NCBI GenBank assembly: GCA_000383115.1
Contig: KB910521.1
Location: 174,405-230,567 of the forward strand
Source of the DNA: an alpha proteobacterium SCGC AAA015-N04
GTDB taxonomy: Bacteria; Pseudomonadota; Alphaproteobacteria; Puniceispirillales; Marisalimonadaceae
Direction of reading: 5' to 3'
Length of the DNA stretch: 56,163 nt
Shown: positions 1-9,589 of the stretch, piece by piece
Layout of the letters: each line of letters opens with the position of its first letter
Position numbering within the stretch: position 1 is the stretch's first letter
The notes under the pieces: model-generated
The model's database searches: none
Seen by the model: the letters and a program-made list of their open reading frames with translations, nothing else
Told to the model about the DNA's origin: nothing
Position numbers and translations under genes: made by a program

Positions 1-1024
1 TACTGAATTTTTCAAACTTAATATTTTTCTTAATTTGATTTATTATTCTTTCTGCAAGCTGTAAATCAGATTCTGGTAATGTAAAAGTAATGTCAGTAGA
101 GCCTTTGTTTATTGATGAAGACTGAACAATCATATCAATATTTATTGAATTTTCAGCTAAAGCTCCAAAAATTTCAGCAGCTTGGCCAGGTTTATCCGGT
201 ACATTTGATAAAGTAACTTTTGCCTCATTTAAACTATGAGCAATACCACTGATTTCAGATTTTTCCATATTGTTTCCCTCTTTTAAAATTGTAGTACCTG
301 GTAAATTTTCAAAACTGCTTAAAACTCTTAAATTTAATGAATATTTCATAGCTAAGGCAACTGATCTCTTATGTAAAACTTTTGCGCCTTGAGAGGCTAG
401 TTCTAACATTTCTTCAAATGTTATTGATTCAAGTTTTTTGGCTTTTTTTACTATCCTGGGATCTGTTGTATAAACTCCGTCTACATCAGTGTAGATATCA
501 CATCGGTTAGCTGAAAATGATGCTGCCAAGGCTACCGCAGTTGTGTCTGATCCGCCCCTACCTAGGGTTGTAATTCTATTATCATTGGTTACCCCTTGAA
601 AGCCAGAAACTACTGCTATGTATCCATTTGCAATGCATTCTAATATATTTTTTGTTTTGATTTCTCTTATTTCTGCTTTCCCATGTACATTATCTGTAAT
701 AATTGGAACTTGCCAACCTAACCATGACCTTGACTTTAATGACAAGTCATTAAGGGCTATAGATAATAAAGCGGAAGTTACTTGTTCACCTGAGGATAGA
801 ACAGCGTCATACTCTGAATGGAGAAAGTTTTTTGAAGTATCCCTTACTAATTCAGCAAGACTATTTGTCACACCTGACATTGCTGAAACTACTACAATTA
901 CTTTGTTACCTTGTTCGACTTCATGTTTAACTTTTAATGCAACACTCTTAATTTTAGAAATATCTGCAACTGAAGTACCCCCAAATTTTAATACCACAAG
1001 TTTCAAAAATCTGTTACCCTTCAT
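1..1024 (-). CDS. lysC: Aspartokinase, 3' end cut by the window edge
   Basis: Phosphorylates L-aspartate, the first step of the aspartate pathway to lysine, threonine and methionine. Translating the minus strand from the ATG at 1024 gives a KFGGTSVA nucleotide-binding motif near residue 13 and a VVVSAMSGVTNSL stretch after it. The last codons in the window encode QSSSINKGSTDITF, typical of the C-terminal regulatory ACT domains that bind lysine and/or threonine. About 341 residues are present of roughly 400 expected, so the C-terminus lies off the left edge. A TTG a few codons in could also be the start. Divergent from ubiG with 39 bases between them, a pair often seen in Alphaproteobacteria. 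The family is certain; the effector specificity is not visible. Confidence 0.93.
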   Translation of the reverse strand, partial: MKGNRFLKLVVLKFGGTSVADISKIKSVALKVKHEVEQGNKVIVVVSAMSGVTNSLAELVRDTSKNFLHSEYDAVLSSGEQVTSALLSIALNDLSLKSRSWLGWQVPIITDNVHGKAEIREIKTKNILECIANGYIAVVSGFQGVTNDNRITTLGRGGSDTTAVALAASFSANRCDIYTDVDGVYTTDPRIVKKAKKLESITFEEMLELASQGAKVLHKRSVALAMKYSLNLRVLSSFENLPGTTILKEGNNMEKSEISGIAHSLNEAKVTLSNVPDKPGQAAEIFGALAENSINIDMIVQSSSINKGSTDITFTLPESDLQLAERIINQIKKNIKFEKFS

Positions 1025-1063
1025 AATTGTTAGGCTAATAAATCAAATAAATTATAATATTTT

Positions 1064-1834
1064 ATGACAAATACAATTGACAAAAAAGAAATAGAACAAT
1101 TTTCTTATTTAAGCAACACATGGTGGGATAAATCTGGTCCTTTTTCACCGCTACATAAAATGTCAGATGCCAGAATTAAATTTATAAGAAGAAACGCAAT
1201 TAGAATTATTGACAATAAATATACAGATCCTCACATGCTAAAAGGACTAAATTGTCTAGATGTGGGTTGTGGTGGTGGAATTTTGTCAGAAAAATTAAGC
1301 AGGTTAGGTGCAATTGTCACTGGTATTGATGCTTCTGATAAAGCAATTCAGGTCGCTAAAGCACATTCGCTTAAAAGTCGTTTAAAAATAGATTATAAAT
1401 GCATGACAACAAGCGATTTGCTTGAATCGAATTATCAATATTATGTTAATAAATTTGATTTAATAATAGCATCCGAAATTATAGAACATGTAAAAAATAG
1501 AGATATTTTTTTATCTGATTTATCAAAACTTTGCCGCAATGGCGGTTTAGTGGTTTTTACAACTATAAATGACTCTTTTTTAGGGATTATGTTAGGTAAA
1601 TTTTTTGCAGAAAATGTAATAAAAATTATTCCAAAGAGAACTCATGATCATAATAAGTTTATTTCACCTGAAAAGCTTACTTTTGAAGCTGAAAAACACA
1701 ATATAATTTTAGATAATTTTACAGGTTTTCAGCCAGTTTTCAGTTTTCAATCTATTTTTAAAAAAGAATTTGAAAATTTTAAATTGTCATCATTTCTTGA
1801 AATTAACTATGGTGCAGCTGGCATCAAAGTCTAA
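1064..1834 (+). CDS. ubiG: Ubiquinone biosynthesis O-methyltransferase
   Basis: Performs the two SAM-dependent O-methylations of ubiquinone synthesis. The protein has 256 residues, the usual family length. The N-terminus carries the WWD...GPFSPLHKM segment typical of UbiG, followed by SAM motif I LDVGCGGGILS (about 65-75) and the acidic GID (87-89) that contacts the SAM ribose. EIIEHV near residue 144 is the family's next motif. A TATAAT box lies only 6 bases before the ATG, so the mRNA may have a very short leader; this is inference. The 3' end is one base from the convergent DUF1178 gene. Confidence 0.95.
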   Translation: MTNTIDKKEIEQFSYLSNTWWDKSGPFSPLHKMSDARIKFIRRNAIRIIDNKYTDPHMLKGLNCLDVGCGGGILSEKLSRLGAIVTGIDASDKAIQVAKAHSLKSRLKIDYKCMTTSDLLESNYQYYVNKFDLIIASEIIEHVKNRDIFLSDLSKLCRNGGLVVFTTINDSFLGIMLGKFFAENVIKIIPKRTHDHNKFISPEKLTFEAEKHNIILDNFTGFQPVFSFQSIFKKEFENFKLSSFLEINYGAAGIKV

Positions 1835-1835
1835 C

Positions 1836-2300
1836 CTAATGGTCATCTTGAACCCAAGGTATATCTACGACATCTATACCTTCATCTTTTAGTTCTTCTA
1901 TTTCATTGTTACTACCATAACCGTGGATAGCTTTTTCTTTTAAGGTACCTTTTTTCATTGCACGGGCTTGTTGAACAAAATCATCTCCAACAAATGTGGA
2001 GTTTTTTTGGACTTCTCTTTTGAGTGTTCTAAGAATAGTCATTAAAACTTTGTTATTATCAATTCCAGAAATATCGCTGTCTGATTGTTTTTTTATTTCT
2101 TTGTCATGTTTTTGTGATACAGATTTTTTTAAATTTGGTGCAGTGAGTGACTTAACAATATTGTCACTACCACAAGTTGGACAGGTAATTAGCCCACCAT
2201 TTTTTTGCTCTTCGTAAGATTTTATATTTTGGAACCAACCGTCAAAATCTTTATTTTTAGAACAAAATTGAGCTTTGCATTTTAGTTTATATTTAATCAT
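1836..2300 (-). CDS. DUF1178 family zinc-ribbon protein
   Basis: Function unknown. The 154 residues match the DUF1178 layout: an N-terminal IKYKLKC, then FDGWF, then CPTCGS and a KSLTAPNL segment. The CxxC pair (about residues 40-43) with the earlier cysteines suggests a small zinc ribbon. The C-terminal VDIPW is also typical. In Alphaproteobacteria this gene usually sits near grxC, the Nit2-like amidase, ubiG and lysC; all are present here, but secA, argJ and others lie between. The gene ends one base from ubiG on the opposite strand and begins 9 bases after secA stops, so it may be co-transcribed with secA. Confidence 0.88.
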   Translation of the reverse strand: MIKYKLKCKAQFCSKNKDFDGWFQNIKSYEEQKNGGLITCPTCGSDNIVKSLTAPNLKKSVSQKHDKEIKKQSDSDISGIDNNKVLMTILRTLKREVQKNSTFVGDDFVQQARAMKKGTLKEKAIHGYGSNNEIEELKDEGIDVVDIPWVQDDH

Positions 2301-2309
2301 AGTTACTTA

Positions 2310-4901
2310 TTATATTTTTCCACAACAATGTTTGAATTTTTTTCCTGAATTACATAATGGACATATCGCGTTTCTTGGAATTTTTTTTGTTCTATCAATT
2401 TTTGTTTCATCATTATTATCTATTATATCAGATTGTTCTTGTCTGATTTCAATATAAGACAGGACTGATGTAATATTTTTTCTAATTTTATCTAACATAT
2501 CCTCAAATAATTCAAATGCTTCTCTTTTATATTCATTTAGAGGATCTTTCTGGGCATATGCTCTTAAGCCTACAGACTGCCTTAATTGGTCTAACAATAA
2601 AAGATGGTCCTTCCAACTTTGATCTAATACCTGCAACATTATTGTTTTTTCTGCCTGTCTAAAAATATCAACCCCAATCTTAACTGCACGTTCTGCCATG
2701 TAATTATTGGACAACTCAGTCAAACGAGAAATTATCTCTTTCTCAATTATACCGTCTTCTCTAATCCAATCTTTGATTGGAGCTGTTAAACCCAAGTAAT
2801 TTTTAGTATCCTCTGTTAAAGCAATCTCGTCCCATTCATTGTGGTAACTCTGATCGGGTATTGATTTATAAACAAAAGTTTCAATAACCTCGTGACGCAT
2901 ATCAGTGACCATGTCGCTTATATCTTCAGATCTCATGATTTCTTTTCTTTGGTCAAATATAACTTTTCTTTGATCATTCATAACATCATCAAATTTTAAG
3001 AGTTGCTTTCTTATTTCAAAATTATGAGCCTCAACCTTACCTTGTGCTTTTTCTACGGCTTTGTTGATCCATGGGTGAACAATAGCTTCACCTTTTTCAA
3101 GTCCAAGTTTACCTAACATATTCTCTAATCTATCTGAGCCAAATATTCTCATTAAGTCATCTTGCAAAGAAAGTAAAAATTTTGATTTACCTGGATCACC
3201 TTGCCTACCTGTTCTTCCTCTAAGTTGGTTGTCAATCCTTCTACTTTCATGACGTTCGGTGCCGATAACGTATAAACCTCCAGATTCAAGAGCTATATTT
3301 CTATTTTTTTCAATATTATTTTTTAAGTCTTCTAACTCACTGTTTTTACTTGGTTTTTTTATCTCTTTTGCCTGTCTAATTTCTAAGTTACCTCCTAGTT
3401 GAATATCAGTTCCTCTACCTGCCATATTAGTTGCAATAGTTACTGCACCTGGCATTCCCGCATAACCAATAATTTGGGCCTCTTGTTCATGAAATTTAGC
3501 ATTAAGTACTTCATGTTTAATTTGTTTTTTATTCAGTAGCTTTGATAATATTTCAGATTTTTCAATTGAGACAGTTCCAACAAGAACTGGCTGATTATTC
3601 TTTTGACAGCTTTCTATTAAATTAACTACAGCTTCATCTCTTTCTTGGTTTGTTTTATAAATTTCATCATTACTATCAAGTCTAGCGACCTTTAAGTTAG
3701 TTGGTACTTCTATGACATGTAGATTATAAATTTCCGAAAACTCTCCTTCTTCAGTAAGAGCTGTACCAGTCATTCCAGACAATTTTGGATACATCCTAAA
3801 ATAATTTTGAAACGTTACGCTAGCTAAAGTTTGATTTTCTGGTTGAACAGTAATCTTTTCTTTCGCTTCTATTGCCTGATGTTGACCTTCTCCAAATCTT
3901 CTTCCTTCCATAGCTCTTCCAGTAAACTCATCTATAATTATAACGCTATCATTCTTAACCATATAATGAGTATTTTTTTTAAATAATTTATGAGCCCTTA
4001 ATGCTTGGTTTATGTGATGAAGTAAAGAAACATTTTTAACATCAAAAAGACTGCCCTCCTCGATTAAATTATTAGACTTCAAAGTATTTTCTATTGCACT
4101 AATACCTTTGTCAGTAAGATTACAAGTTCTTTGTTTTTCATCTAATTCATAGTCGTCAATTTCTAAAGAAGGAATAAATTTATCAATTTTTTGGTACAGC
4201 ACTGAAGAGTCTTCTGATTGACCCGATATAATAAGTGGTGTTCTGGCTTCATCAATCAAGATAGAATCAACTTCATCAACAATAGCAAAATTGAATGGAC
4301 GCTGAACCATTTCATTTAAGCTATATTTCATATTGTCTCTAAGATAATCAAACCCAAATTCATTGTTAGTACCATATGTTATATCAGCGTGATAAGCTTG
4401 TCTTCTTTCGTTGTCACCCATATCAGAGGTAATACAACCTACAGTCATTCCTAAAAACTCATAGATTTGTCCCATCCATTGAGAATCTCTTCTCGCTAAA
4501 TAATCATTAACAGTGACGACGTGAACTCCTTTTCCCTGTAATGCGTTTAAATAGCACGCTAAAGTAGCAACTAAAGTTTTACCTTCGCCGGTTTTCATTT
4601 CAGCAATTTTACCTTCGTGGAGAACTGCCCCACCTATTAATTGAACGTCAAAGTGCCTTTGATTTAAAGTTCTTTTTGCAGCTTCTCTCACTAAAGCGAA
4701 AGACTCAGGTAATATATTTTCTAAATTTTCTTTTTTTAACAACCTTTCTTTTAAGTTTTGTGTATTAAACTTTAATTCGTTATCAGTTAAGATCTCGTAA
4801 TGGCTTTCTAATTTATTTATTTTGTCAACTAGTGGTTTATACTTTTTTAATTGTCTTTCATTAGAAGATCCAAAAATTTTAGATGTTAATTTGTTAAACA
4901 T
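2310..4901 (-). CDS. secA: Preprotein translocase ATPase SecA
   Basis: Cytoplasmic motor that drives unfolded preproteins through SecYEG. It has 863 residues, slightly shorter than the 901 of E. coli. Walker A MKTGEGKT is at 102-109 and the DEAD-type [17 protein letters not shown] at about 207-223. [10 protein letters not shown] and the [11 protein letters not shown] arginine-finger region belong to the second motor half. The preprotein-crosslinking and helical wing domains follow. The C-terminus ends in a zinc-binding [15 protein letters not shown], the SecB/ribosome-contact tail. It diverges from the parvulin gene across about 130 bases, which should hold promoters for both. Confidence 0.98.
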   Translation of the reverse strand: MFNKLTSKIFGSSNERQLKKYKPLVDKINKLESHYEILTDNELKFNTQNLKERLLKKENLENILPESFALVREAAKRTLNQRHFDVQLIGGAVLHEGKIAEMKTGEGKTLVATLACYLNALQGKGVHVVTVNDYLARRDSQWMGQIYEFLGMTVGCITSDMGDNERRQAYHADITYGTNNEFGFDYLRDNMKYSLNEMVQRPFNFAIVDEVDSILIDEARTPLIISGQSEDSSVLYQKIDKFIPSLEIDDYELDEKQRTCNLTDKGISAIENTLKSNNLIEEGSLFDVKNVSLLHHINQALRAHKLFKKNTHYMVKNDSVIIIDEFTGRAMEGRRFGEGQHQAIEAKEKITVQPENQTLASVTFQNYFRMYPKLSGMTGTALTEEGEFSEIYNLHVIEVPTNLKVARLDSNDEIYKTNQERDEAVVNLIESCQKNNQPVLVGTVSIEKSEILSKLLNKKQIKHEVLNAKFHEQEAQIIGYAGMPGAVTIATNMAGRGTDIQLGGNLEIRQAKEIKKPSKNSELEDLKNNIEKNRNIALESGGLYVIGTERHESRRIDNQLRGRTGRQGDPGKSKFLLSLQDDLMRIFGSDRLENMLGKLGLEKGEAIVHPWINKAVEKAQGKVEAHNFEIRKQLLKFDDVMNDQRKVIFDQRKEIMRSEDISDMVTDMRHEVIETFVYKSIPDQSYHNEWDEIALTEDTKNYLGLTAPIKDWIREDGIIEKEIISRLTELSNNYMAERAVKIGVDIFRQAEKTIMLQVLDQSWKDHLLLLDQLRQSVGLRAYAQKDPLNEYKREAFELFEDMLDKIRKNITSVLSYIEIRQEQSDIIDNNDETKIDRTKKIPRNAICPLCNSGKKFKHCCGKI

Positions 4902-5034
4902 TTAAAGTACTCCAATTAACTTGGGAAAATTTATTTTACATAATAATTAATTAGTATAAATAAAAAACATCAATTCTTGTGTAGAATAAAAAAAACTTGT
5001 AAAAACATAAAACTTATAATTGGAAAAATTGAAA

Positions 5035-5874
5035 ATGTCTTGTTTTAAAATCTTTTTTATTATTATAAATTTACTTCTTACACTATCAACTAGTTGTGCC
5101 TTTGGAAAAGATCCAAATAAAATAGTAGCAGCCAAGGTTAATAATTTTATTATTACAGCACAAGACGTATTAATAGCGTTTGAAAAATTGCCGATTAAAA
5201 TTAAAGAAAAATCACTACCGACCCTTTATCCAAGAATTGTAAATGAACTGATCAATCAACATCTAATAGCTAAGCAAGCTTATAAGGATAAATTACACTT
5301 AAATAAAACTGTTTTAAAAAAAATAAAAAAAAATAAAGATCAAATCCTAGCTAATTCTTGGTTAAACATTTTTCTAAGAAATCAGACAAAAAGAGAAAAT
5401 GTTGAGATCTTTTATAAAAATTACTTAGATAATTTTAAAACACAGAAAGAATATAACGCTAGTCATATCCTAGTGAAAAATGAAGATGAAGCAGAAAAAA
5501 TAATTGACAAATTAAAAAATAATTCCAATTTCTCAAGATTAGCTGAGAAACATTCTATTGGTCCTTCAGCTAAAAACGGAGGTAATCTAGGCTGGTTTTT
5601 CTCGGGGAAAATGGTTAAAGATTTTGAAAACGCCCTTTTATTTCTTAAAAAAGGAGACTACTCAAAAACCCCAGTAAAAACAAAATTTGGATATCATATA
5701 ATTTTGTTAAATGATAAGAGAGATTCAAAGCCAAAAAAATTATCTGAAATTAAAAATAAAATAATACAAAGAATAAGAAAAAAATCACTCCTCGATCTTG
5801 AAAAAGAAATTAGAAAAAATAATGAAATCACAATAAACGATTTTGATAAAGTTGCAAAAAAAGCTAACGAATAA
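5035..5874 (+). CDS. Periplasmic parvulin-type peptidyl-prolyl isomerase (PpiC/PrsA-like)
   Basis: Likely folding catalyst for secreted or outer-membrane proteins. An N-terminal hydrophobic segment of about 20 residues ending before FGKDPNK looks like a Sec signal peptide. A SurA_N-like helical region follows, then one rotamase domain from about residue 135 to 230 with ASHILVKNEDEAEKI, LGWFFSGKMVKDFENAL and KFGYHIILL. I chose the ATG at 5035 rather than an in-frame TTG at 5020, because it puts the basic residue and hydrophobic core of the signal in the usual place. It begins a block in which argJ and mutT follow closely. The family is clear; the clients are not. Confidence 0.87.
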   Translation: MSCFKIFFIIINLLLTLSTSCAFGKDPNKIVAAKVNNFIITAQDVLIAFEKLPIKIKEKSLPTLYPRIVNELINQHLIAKQAYKDKLHLNKTVLKKIKKNKDQILANSWLNIFLRNQTKRENVEIFYKNYLDNFKTQKEYNASHILVKNEDEAEKIIDKLKNNSNFSRLAEKHSIGPSAKNGGNLGWFFSGKMVKDFENALLFLKKGDYSKTPVKTKFGYHIILLNDKRDSKPKKLSEIKNKIIQRIRKKSLLDLEKEIRKNNEITINDFDKVAKKANE

Positions 5875-5891
5875 ATAACATAAATAAATTT

Positions 5892-7124
5892 ATGAATGAA
5901 AAAACAAAAAATAAACTTTCTGTAGCTGAGTTGAATGGGGTTAAAATATTAACTACTTACGCAGGAATTAAAAAAACTTTGAATAATCAAGATGATCTTT
6001 TGCTAATTGAATTTGAAAATGAAGCGGCAATTGCTGGTGTTTTTACTAACTCATTAACATCTAGTGCACCAGTAAATTATTGTAAAAAAAACTTAAACAT
6101 TAAAAAAGAACCTTCAATAAGAGCGCTTGTGGTTAATTCTGGCAACGCAAATGCATTTACTGGTAAAATTGGTGACCAAACAGTTTTAGATATTTCAAAA
6201 AATTTATCTGAAAATATTAAATGTAATATGAATCAAATTTATATGGCTTCAACAGGAGTAATAGGAGAGCAACTACAATCAAAATTAGTTATCGACAATA
6301 TAAATAGAATGAGATCAGAAAAAAAAATTTCTGACTGGTCAAATGCTGCAAATGCCATCAGAACAACTGACACATTTGAAAAAATTGTATCAAAGTCATG
6401 CACAATTGATAATGTTAAAATTAAAATCATAGGTATTGCAAAGGGATCAGGAATGATTGCTCCAGATATGGGCACCATGTTGAGTTTTATTTTTACAAAT
6501 GCACACCTATCATCAAGTATTCTTCAGAAAATATTGAAGCCTATCAATGAAAAAAGTTTTAATTCTATAACTGTAGATAGCGATACCTCAACAAGTGACA
6601 CTGTTTTATTAGTAGCAACAAAAAAAGCTAAACATCGTAAAATCACTTTTCATAATGACCCTTGTCTTAGTAACTTCAAAAAAACATTACAAGACCTTAT
6701 GTTAGAACTAGCTAAATTAATAGTTTATGATGGAGAAGGAGCGTCAAAATTTATTACAATTAATGTTATTAAAGGAGTTTCTAAAAAATCAGCGAAAAAA
6801 ATTGCACTATCAATAGCTAATTCACCTCTAGTAAAAACTGCAATTGCCGGTGAAGATGCAAACTGGGGTAGAATAATTATGGCAATAGGCAAGTCTGGTG
6901 AAAAAGCTGATAGAGATAAAATTAAGATTTTTATAGGTAAAGAACAAGTTACCGATAATGGAATGATTTGTAAAAATTATTCAGAGGCAAGAGCATCAAA
7001 ACACCTTAAACAAAAAGAAATTCAGTTGACCATAGATTTAGGAGTGGGTAAATCATCATCAACGATATACACATGTGATTTAACACATAAATATATTGAA
7101 ATAAATGCAGACTACAGATCATAA
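5892..7124 (+). CDS. argJ: Bifunctional ornithine acetyltransferase / N-acetylglutamate synthase
   Basis: Transfers the acetyl group from N-acetylornithine to glutamate and so recycles it in arginine synthesis. The 410 residues match the family. Recognisable blocks are AGVFTNSLTSSAPV (48-61), LVVNSGNANAFTG (79-91), MASTGVIGEQL and the autocleavage site KGSGMIAPDMGTML, where Thr195 becomes the N-terminal nucleophile of the beta chain. The residue before the Thr is Gly here, where Ala is common. The C-terminal AGEDANWGRI and YTCDLTHKYIEINADYRS are typical. Whether it is bifunctional cannot be told from sequence. The last 20 bases overlap the Nudix gene. Confidence 0.96.
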   Translation: MNEKTKNKLSVAELNGVKILTTYAGIKKTLNNQDDLLLIEFENEAAIAGVFTNSLTSSAPVNYCKKNLNIKKEPSIRALVVNSGNANAFTGKIGDQTVLDISKNLSENIKCNMNQIYMASTGVIGEQLQSKLVIDNINRMRSEKKISDWSNAANAIRTTDTFEKIVSKSCTIDNVKIKIIGIAKGSGMIAPDMGTMLSFIFTNAHLSSSILQKILKPINEKSFNSITVDSDTSTSDTVLLVATKKAKHRKITFHNDPCLSNFKKTLQDLMLELAKLIVYDGEGASKFITINVIKGVSKKSAKKIALSIANSPLVKTAIAGEDANWGRIIMAIGKSGEKADRDKIKIFIGKEQVTDNGMICKNYSEARASKHLKQKEIQLTIDLGVGKSSSTIYTCDLTHKYIEINADYRS

Positions 7125-7527
7125 AAAACTAAAACTGGTAGTTTCAATTGCACTTATAAATCAAGAAGAGAAAGTTTTGATTTCGAAAAGACCTGCTAAA
7201 AAGCATTTATCAGGTTACTGGGAATTTCCGGGAGGCAAAGTTGAAGAAAATGAAACCCCGGAAAGAGCTATAATTAGAGAAGTTTACGAGGAATTAAATA
7301 TTAATATTAATGGCAAATGTATAGCTCCTTTATGCTTTTCAGAATATAAATATAAATCTTTTAATTTATTATTACTTTTGTATGTATGTAGAAGTTGGGA
7401 AGGAAGCCCTGAATCTATGGAAAAAAATGAAATAAAATGGGTAAAACCAAATACTTTAAGGAATTATAAAATGCCACCTGCTGATAACAATTTAATTTAT
7501 AGCTTACTAGACTTATTTTATAATTAA
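7105..7527 (+). CDS. mutT: MutT-type Nudix hydrolase
   Basis: Probably an 8-oxo-dGTP diphosphatase that cleans the nucleotide pool. The 140-residue protein carries a near-perfect Nudix box at 44-66: G44, E50, R58-E59 and E62-E63 in the expected spacing. SKRPAKKHLSGYWEFPGGK before it is the usual MutT lead-in. The start overlaps argJ by 20 bases, which implies translational coupling. The secA/argJ/mutT grouping is common in Alphaproteobacteria, which supports MutT over other Nudix specificities. Confidence 0.88.
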   Translation: MQTTDHKKLKLVVSIALINQEEKVLISKRPAKKHLSGYWEFPGGKVEENETPERAIIREVYEELNININGKCIAPLCFSEYKYKSFNLLLLLYVCRSWEGSPESMEKNEIKWVKPNTLRNYKMPPADNNLIYSLLDLFYN

Positions 7528-7540
7528 CTATAAGAAAGGA

Positions 7541-7819
7541 ATGTTAATGAGAGAAAGTAGCAAAGTAGTAATTTACACAAGTCCTTTATGCGGATTTTGC
7601 TATAAGGCAAAATCTTTATTAATGAAAAAAAACATAAATTTTCTTGAAATAAATGTTGATATAGATTTAAAAAAAAAAAAAGAGATGATTTTGAAATCTG
7701 GGGGCAAAACAAGTGTTCCACAAATTTTTTATGAAAATCGACATATTGGAGGTTGTGACGATTTGATCAAAATTGATAAAAAAGATGGATTAGAAAATAT
7801 ATTTGAGCAAGATGTCTAA
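7541..7819 (+). CDS. grxC: Glutaredoxin 3 (dithiol, Grx3-type)
   Basis: Glutathione-dependent disulfide reductase with 92 residues. The active site is C17-G-F-C20, a variant of the usual CPYC/CPFC. The cis-proline segment TSVPQIFYENRHIGGCDDL binds glutathione. The start is preceded by AAGAAAGGA. A run of 13 adenines at 7669-7681 encodes four lysines in mid-gene, yet the frame stays open and the length is normal. The stop overlaps the start of the Nit2-like gene, a pairing seen in many Alphaproteobacteria. Confidence 0.92.
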   Translation: MLMRESSKVVIYTSPLCGFCYKAKSLLMKKNINFLEINVDIDLKKKKEMILKSGGKTSVPQIFYENRHIGGCDDLIKIDKKDGLENIFEQDV

Positions 7820-8645
7820 GTATTTGTCTGTAGCTTGTCTTCAATATGCATCAAAAATAAAAGAAGAAAAAACTTTGAAGGAAATAATTCCTTTAATTAA
7901 CAAAGCTGTGAATCAGGGTAATAGATTAATTACCTTACCGGAATGCGCAACATCAATACAAAAGAACGCTGTTATTACAAAAAAATTTGCTACAACAGAA
8001 AGAAATAATATCAGTTTACAAACTTTAAAAGAAGTAGCTAAAACAAATTCAATTTATATTTTAATTGGGTCTTTGCCAATTAAAAATAGATATAAACTAT
8101 CTAATAGATCTTTTTTAATTGGACCTAACGGAAAAATTTTATACAGATATGATAAAATTCATTTATTTGATGTTGTTTTGCCTAACGGTAGTATTTTTAG
8201 AGAATCACAAACATATAAGCAAGGTTCGAAAGCTATTATTGCAACCTTAAAAGAAATTTGTGATGTGAAAATCGGGTTGACAATCTGCTATGATCTAAGA
8301 TTTCCTTATCTATATCGTGATTTAGCAAGTAATGGAGCACAAATTATTACTATACCCTCTGCATTCTCTAATTTCACTGGTCCTTTACATTGGAATATTT
8401 TATTAAGAACTAGGGCAATTGAGACTGGGTGTTTTATACTTGCACCAGCTCAAACAGGTGTTCATGAATGCGGAAGAGCTAGTTTTGGACATTCACTAAT
8501 TGTTTCACCTTGGGGTAAGGTTATAGCTGATGCTGGTAAAAAAACCGGATTTATTTCTGCAAGAATCAATTTAAATGAGGTAAAAAATGCCAGACAGTCA
8601 ATTCCTTCGTTAAATTCAACAAGATTGTATTCAACCAATTTTTAA
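7812..8645 (+). CDS. Carbon-nitrogen hydrolase, Nit2/omega-amidase-like
   Basis: Member of the nitrilase superfamily, probably hydrolysing small amides such as alpha-ketoglutaramate or deaminated glutathione. Counting from the ATG at 7812, the catalytic Glu-Lys-Cys triad is visible: E44 in LPECATS, K115 in YDKIHLFD and C159 in LTICYDLRFPYLY. That DLRFP context is typical of the Nit1/Nit2 branch. An in-frame TTG at 7803 is possible but would deepen the overlap with grxC. Being next to grxC suggests a link to glutathione metabolism (inference). The 3' end overlaps convergent accA by 15 bases. Confidence 0.88.
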   Translation: MSKYLSVACLQYASKIKEEKTLKEIIPLINKAVNQGNRLITLPECATSIQKNAVITKKFATTERNNISLQTLKEVAKTNSIYILIGSLPIKNRYKLSNRSFLIGPNGKILYRYDKIHLFDVVLPNGSIFRESQTYKQGSKAIIATLKEICDVKIGLTICYDLRFPYLYRDLASNGAQIITIPSAFSNFTGPLHWNILLRTRAIETGCFILAPAQTGVHECGRASFGHSLIVSPWGKVIADAGKKTGFISARINLNEVKNARQSIPSLNSTRLYSTNF

Positions 8646-9575
8646 AAACTTTTCTTCTTTTAACTTCGTTAACTCTTCTTTATTAAGAGATAAAAGATTA
8701 GTAAGCCTTTTCTCAATTACTTCAGAGATTTTGTCCATAGTTAATTTTGGATCCCTATGAGCTCCTCCTATTGGCTCTGGTATAATTTCATCAATAATTT
8801 TAAATTTTTCCATATCTTGGGCTGTTAATTTCAAAGCTTCAGCAGCTTGATTTGCATTCTCAGAACTTCTCCAGAGTATTGATGAACATCCTTCAGGAGA
8901 TATAACAGAATAAACTGCATGTTCTAGCATGATAATATTATTTGTTACTGCTAGAGCAACAGCTCCTCCAGAACCTCCTTCACCTGTAATAATCGAAATA
9001 GTGGGGACACTTATTTCTAAACTTTTTTGAATACATTTTGCAATAGCTTCTGCTTGCCCTCTCTCTTCAGCACCTTTCCCGGGATAAGCACCTGCAGTAT
9101 CAACAAACATCAATATTGGTATAGAAAATTTATCTGCTAAATCCATTAATCTAACCGCTTTCCTATAACCCTCTGGTCTTGCCATACCAAAATTTTTCTT
9201 AATTCTGTCATTGGTATTTTTTCCTTTGTCAATTCCAATTATTAAAACGCTTTTACCTTTAAAAAAAGCTGTTCCTCCAGTAAGTGCCTGATCGTCAGCA
9301 AAATTTCTATCCCCTGCAAGGGGAGTATAATCAGTAAACATATGGTTAATTATATCTTGAAAGTGAGGCCTGTCAGGATGTCTGGAAACCTGAACTTTTT
9401 GCCAGGGAGTTAAATGTGAATAAGTTAATTTTAATTCTTTAGATACAGCTACTTGAAGCTTACTAATTTCTTCTGCAATATTTATCTCACCACTCGAAGA
9501 TAAATGACGCAACTCTTCTATTTTACCCTCTAAATCTGAAATTTGTCTTTCAAATGATAAAAAATGTTTGATCAT
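8631..9575 (-). CDS. accA: Acetyl-CoA carboxylase carboxyltransferase subunit alpha
   Basis: With AccD it moves the carboxyl group from carboxybiotin to acetyl-CoA, making malonyl-CoA for fatty acid synthesis. The 314-residue length is normal. The N-terminal helices (EGKIEELRHL) and QVSRHPDRPHFQDII are typical. The crotonase-type core has FGMARPEGYRKA, FVDTAGAYPG and the GEGGSGGAVALA oxyanion-hole loop. ISPEGCSSILWRS is another hallmark. It lies 14 bases downstream of the recombinase gene and is probably co-transcribed with it. Confidence 0.97.
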   Translation of the reverse strand: MIKHFLSFERQISDLEGKIEELRHLSSSGEINIAEEISKLQVAVSKELKLTYSHLTPWQKVQVSRHPDRPHFQDIINHMFTDYTPLAGDRNFADDQALTGGTAFFKGKSVLIIGIDKGKNTNDRIKKNFGMARPEGYRKAVRLMDLADKFSIPILMFVDTAGAYPGKGAEERGQAEAIAKCIQKSLEISVPTISIITGEGGSGGAVALAVTNNIIMLEHAVYSVISPEGCSSILWRSSENANQAAEALKLTAQDMEKFKIIDEIIPEPIGGAHRDPKLTMDKISEVIEKRLTNLLSLNKEELTKLKEEKFLKIG

Positions 9576-9589
9576 AATTAATAACTTTC

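Noticed and set aside
618-1067. 149-codon open frame on the plus strand
   Set aside because: It lies antisense to lysC, which has clear motifs and a proper start. The frame shows no family features.
1836-2300. Possible antisense gene within DUF1178 (73 codons on plus strand)
   Set aside because: Shadow of the DUF1178 gene. The minus-strand protein has conserved cysteines and family motifs; the plus-strand frame has none.
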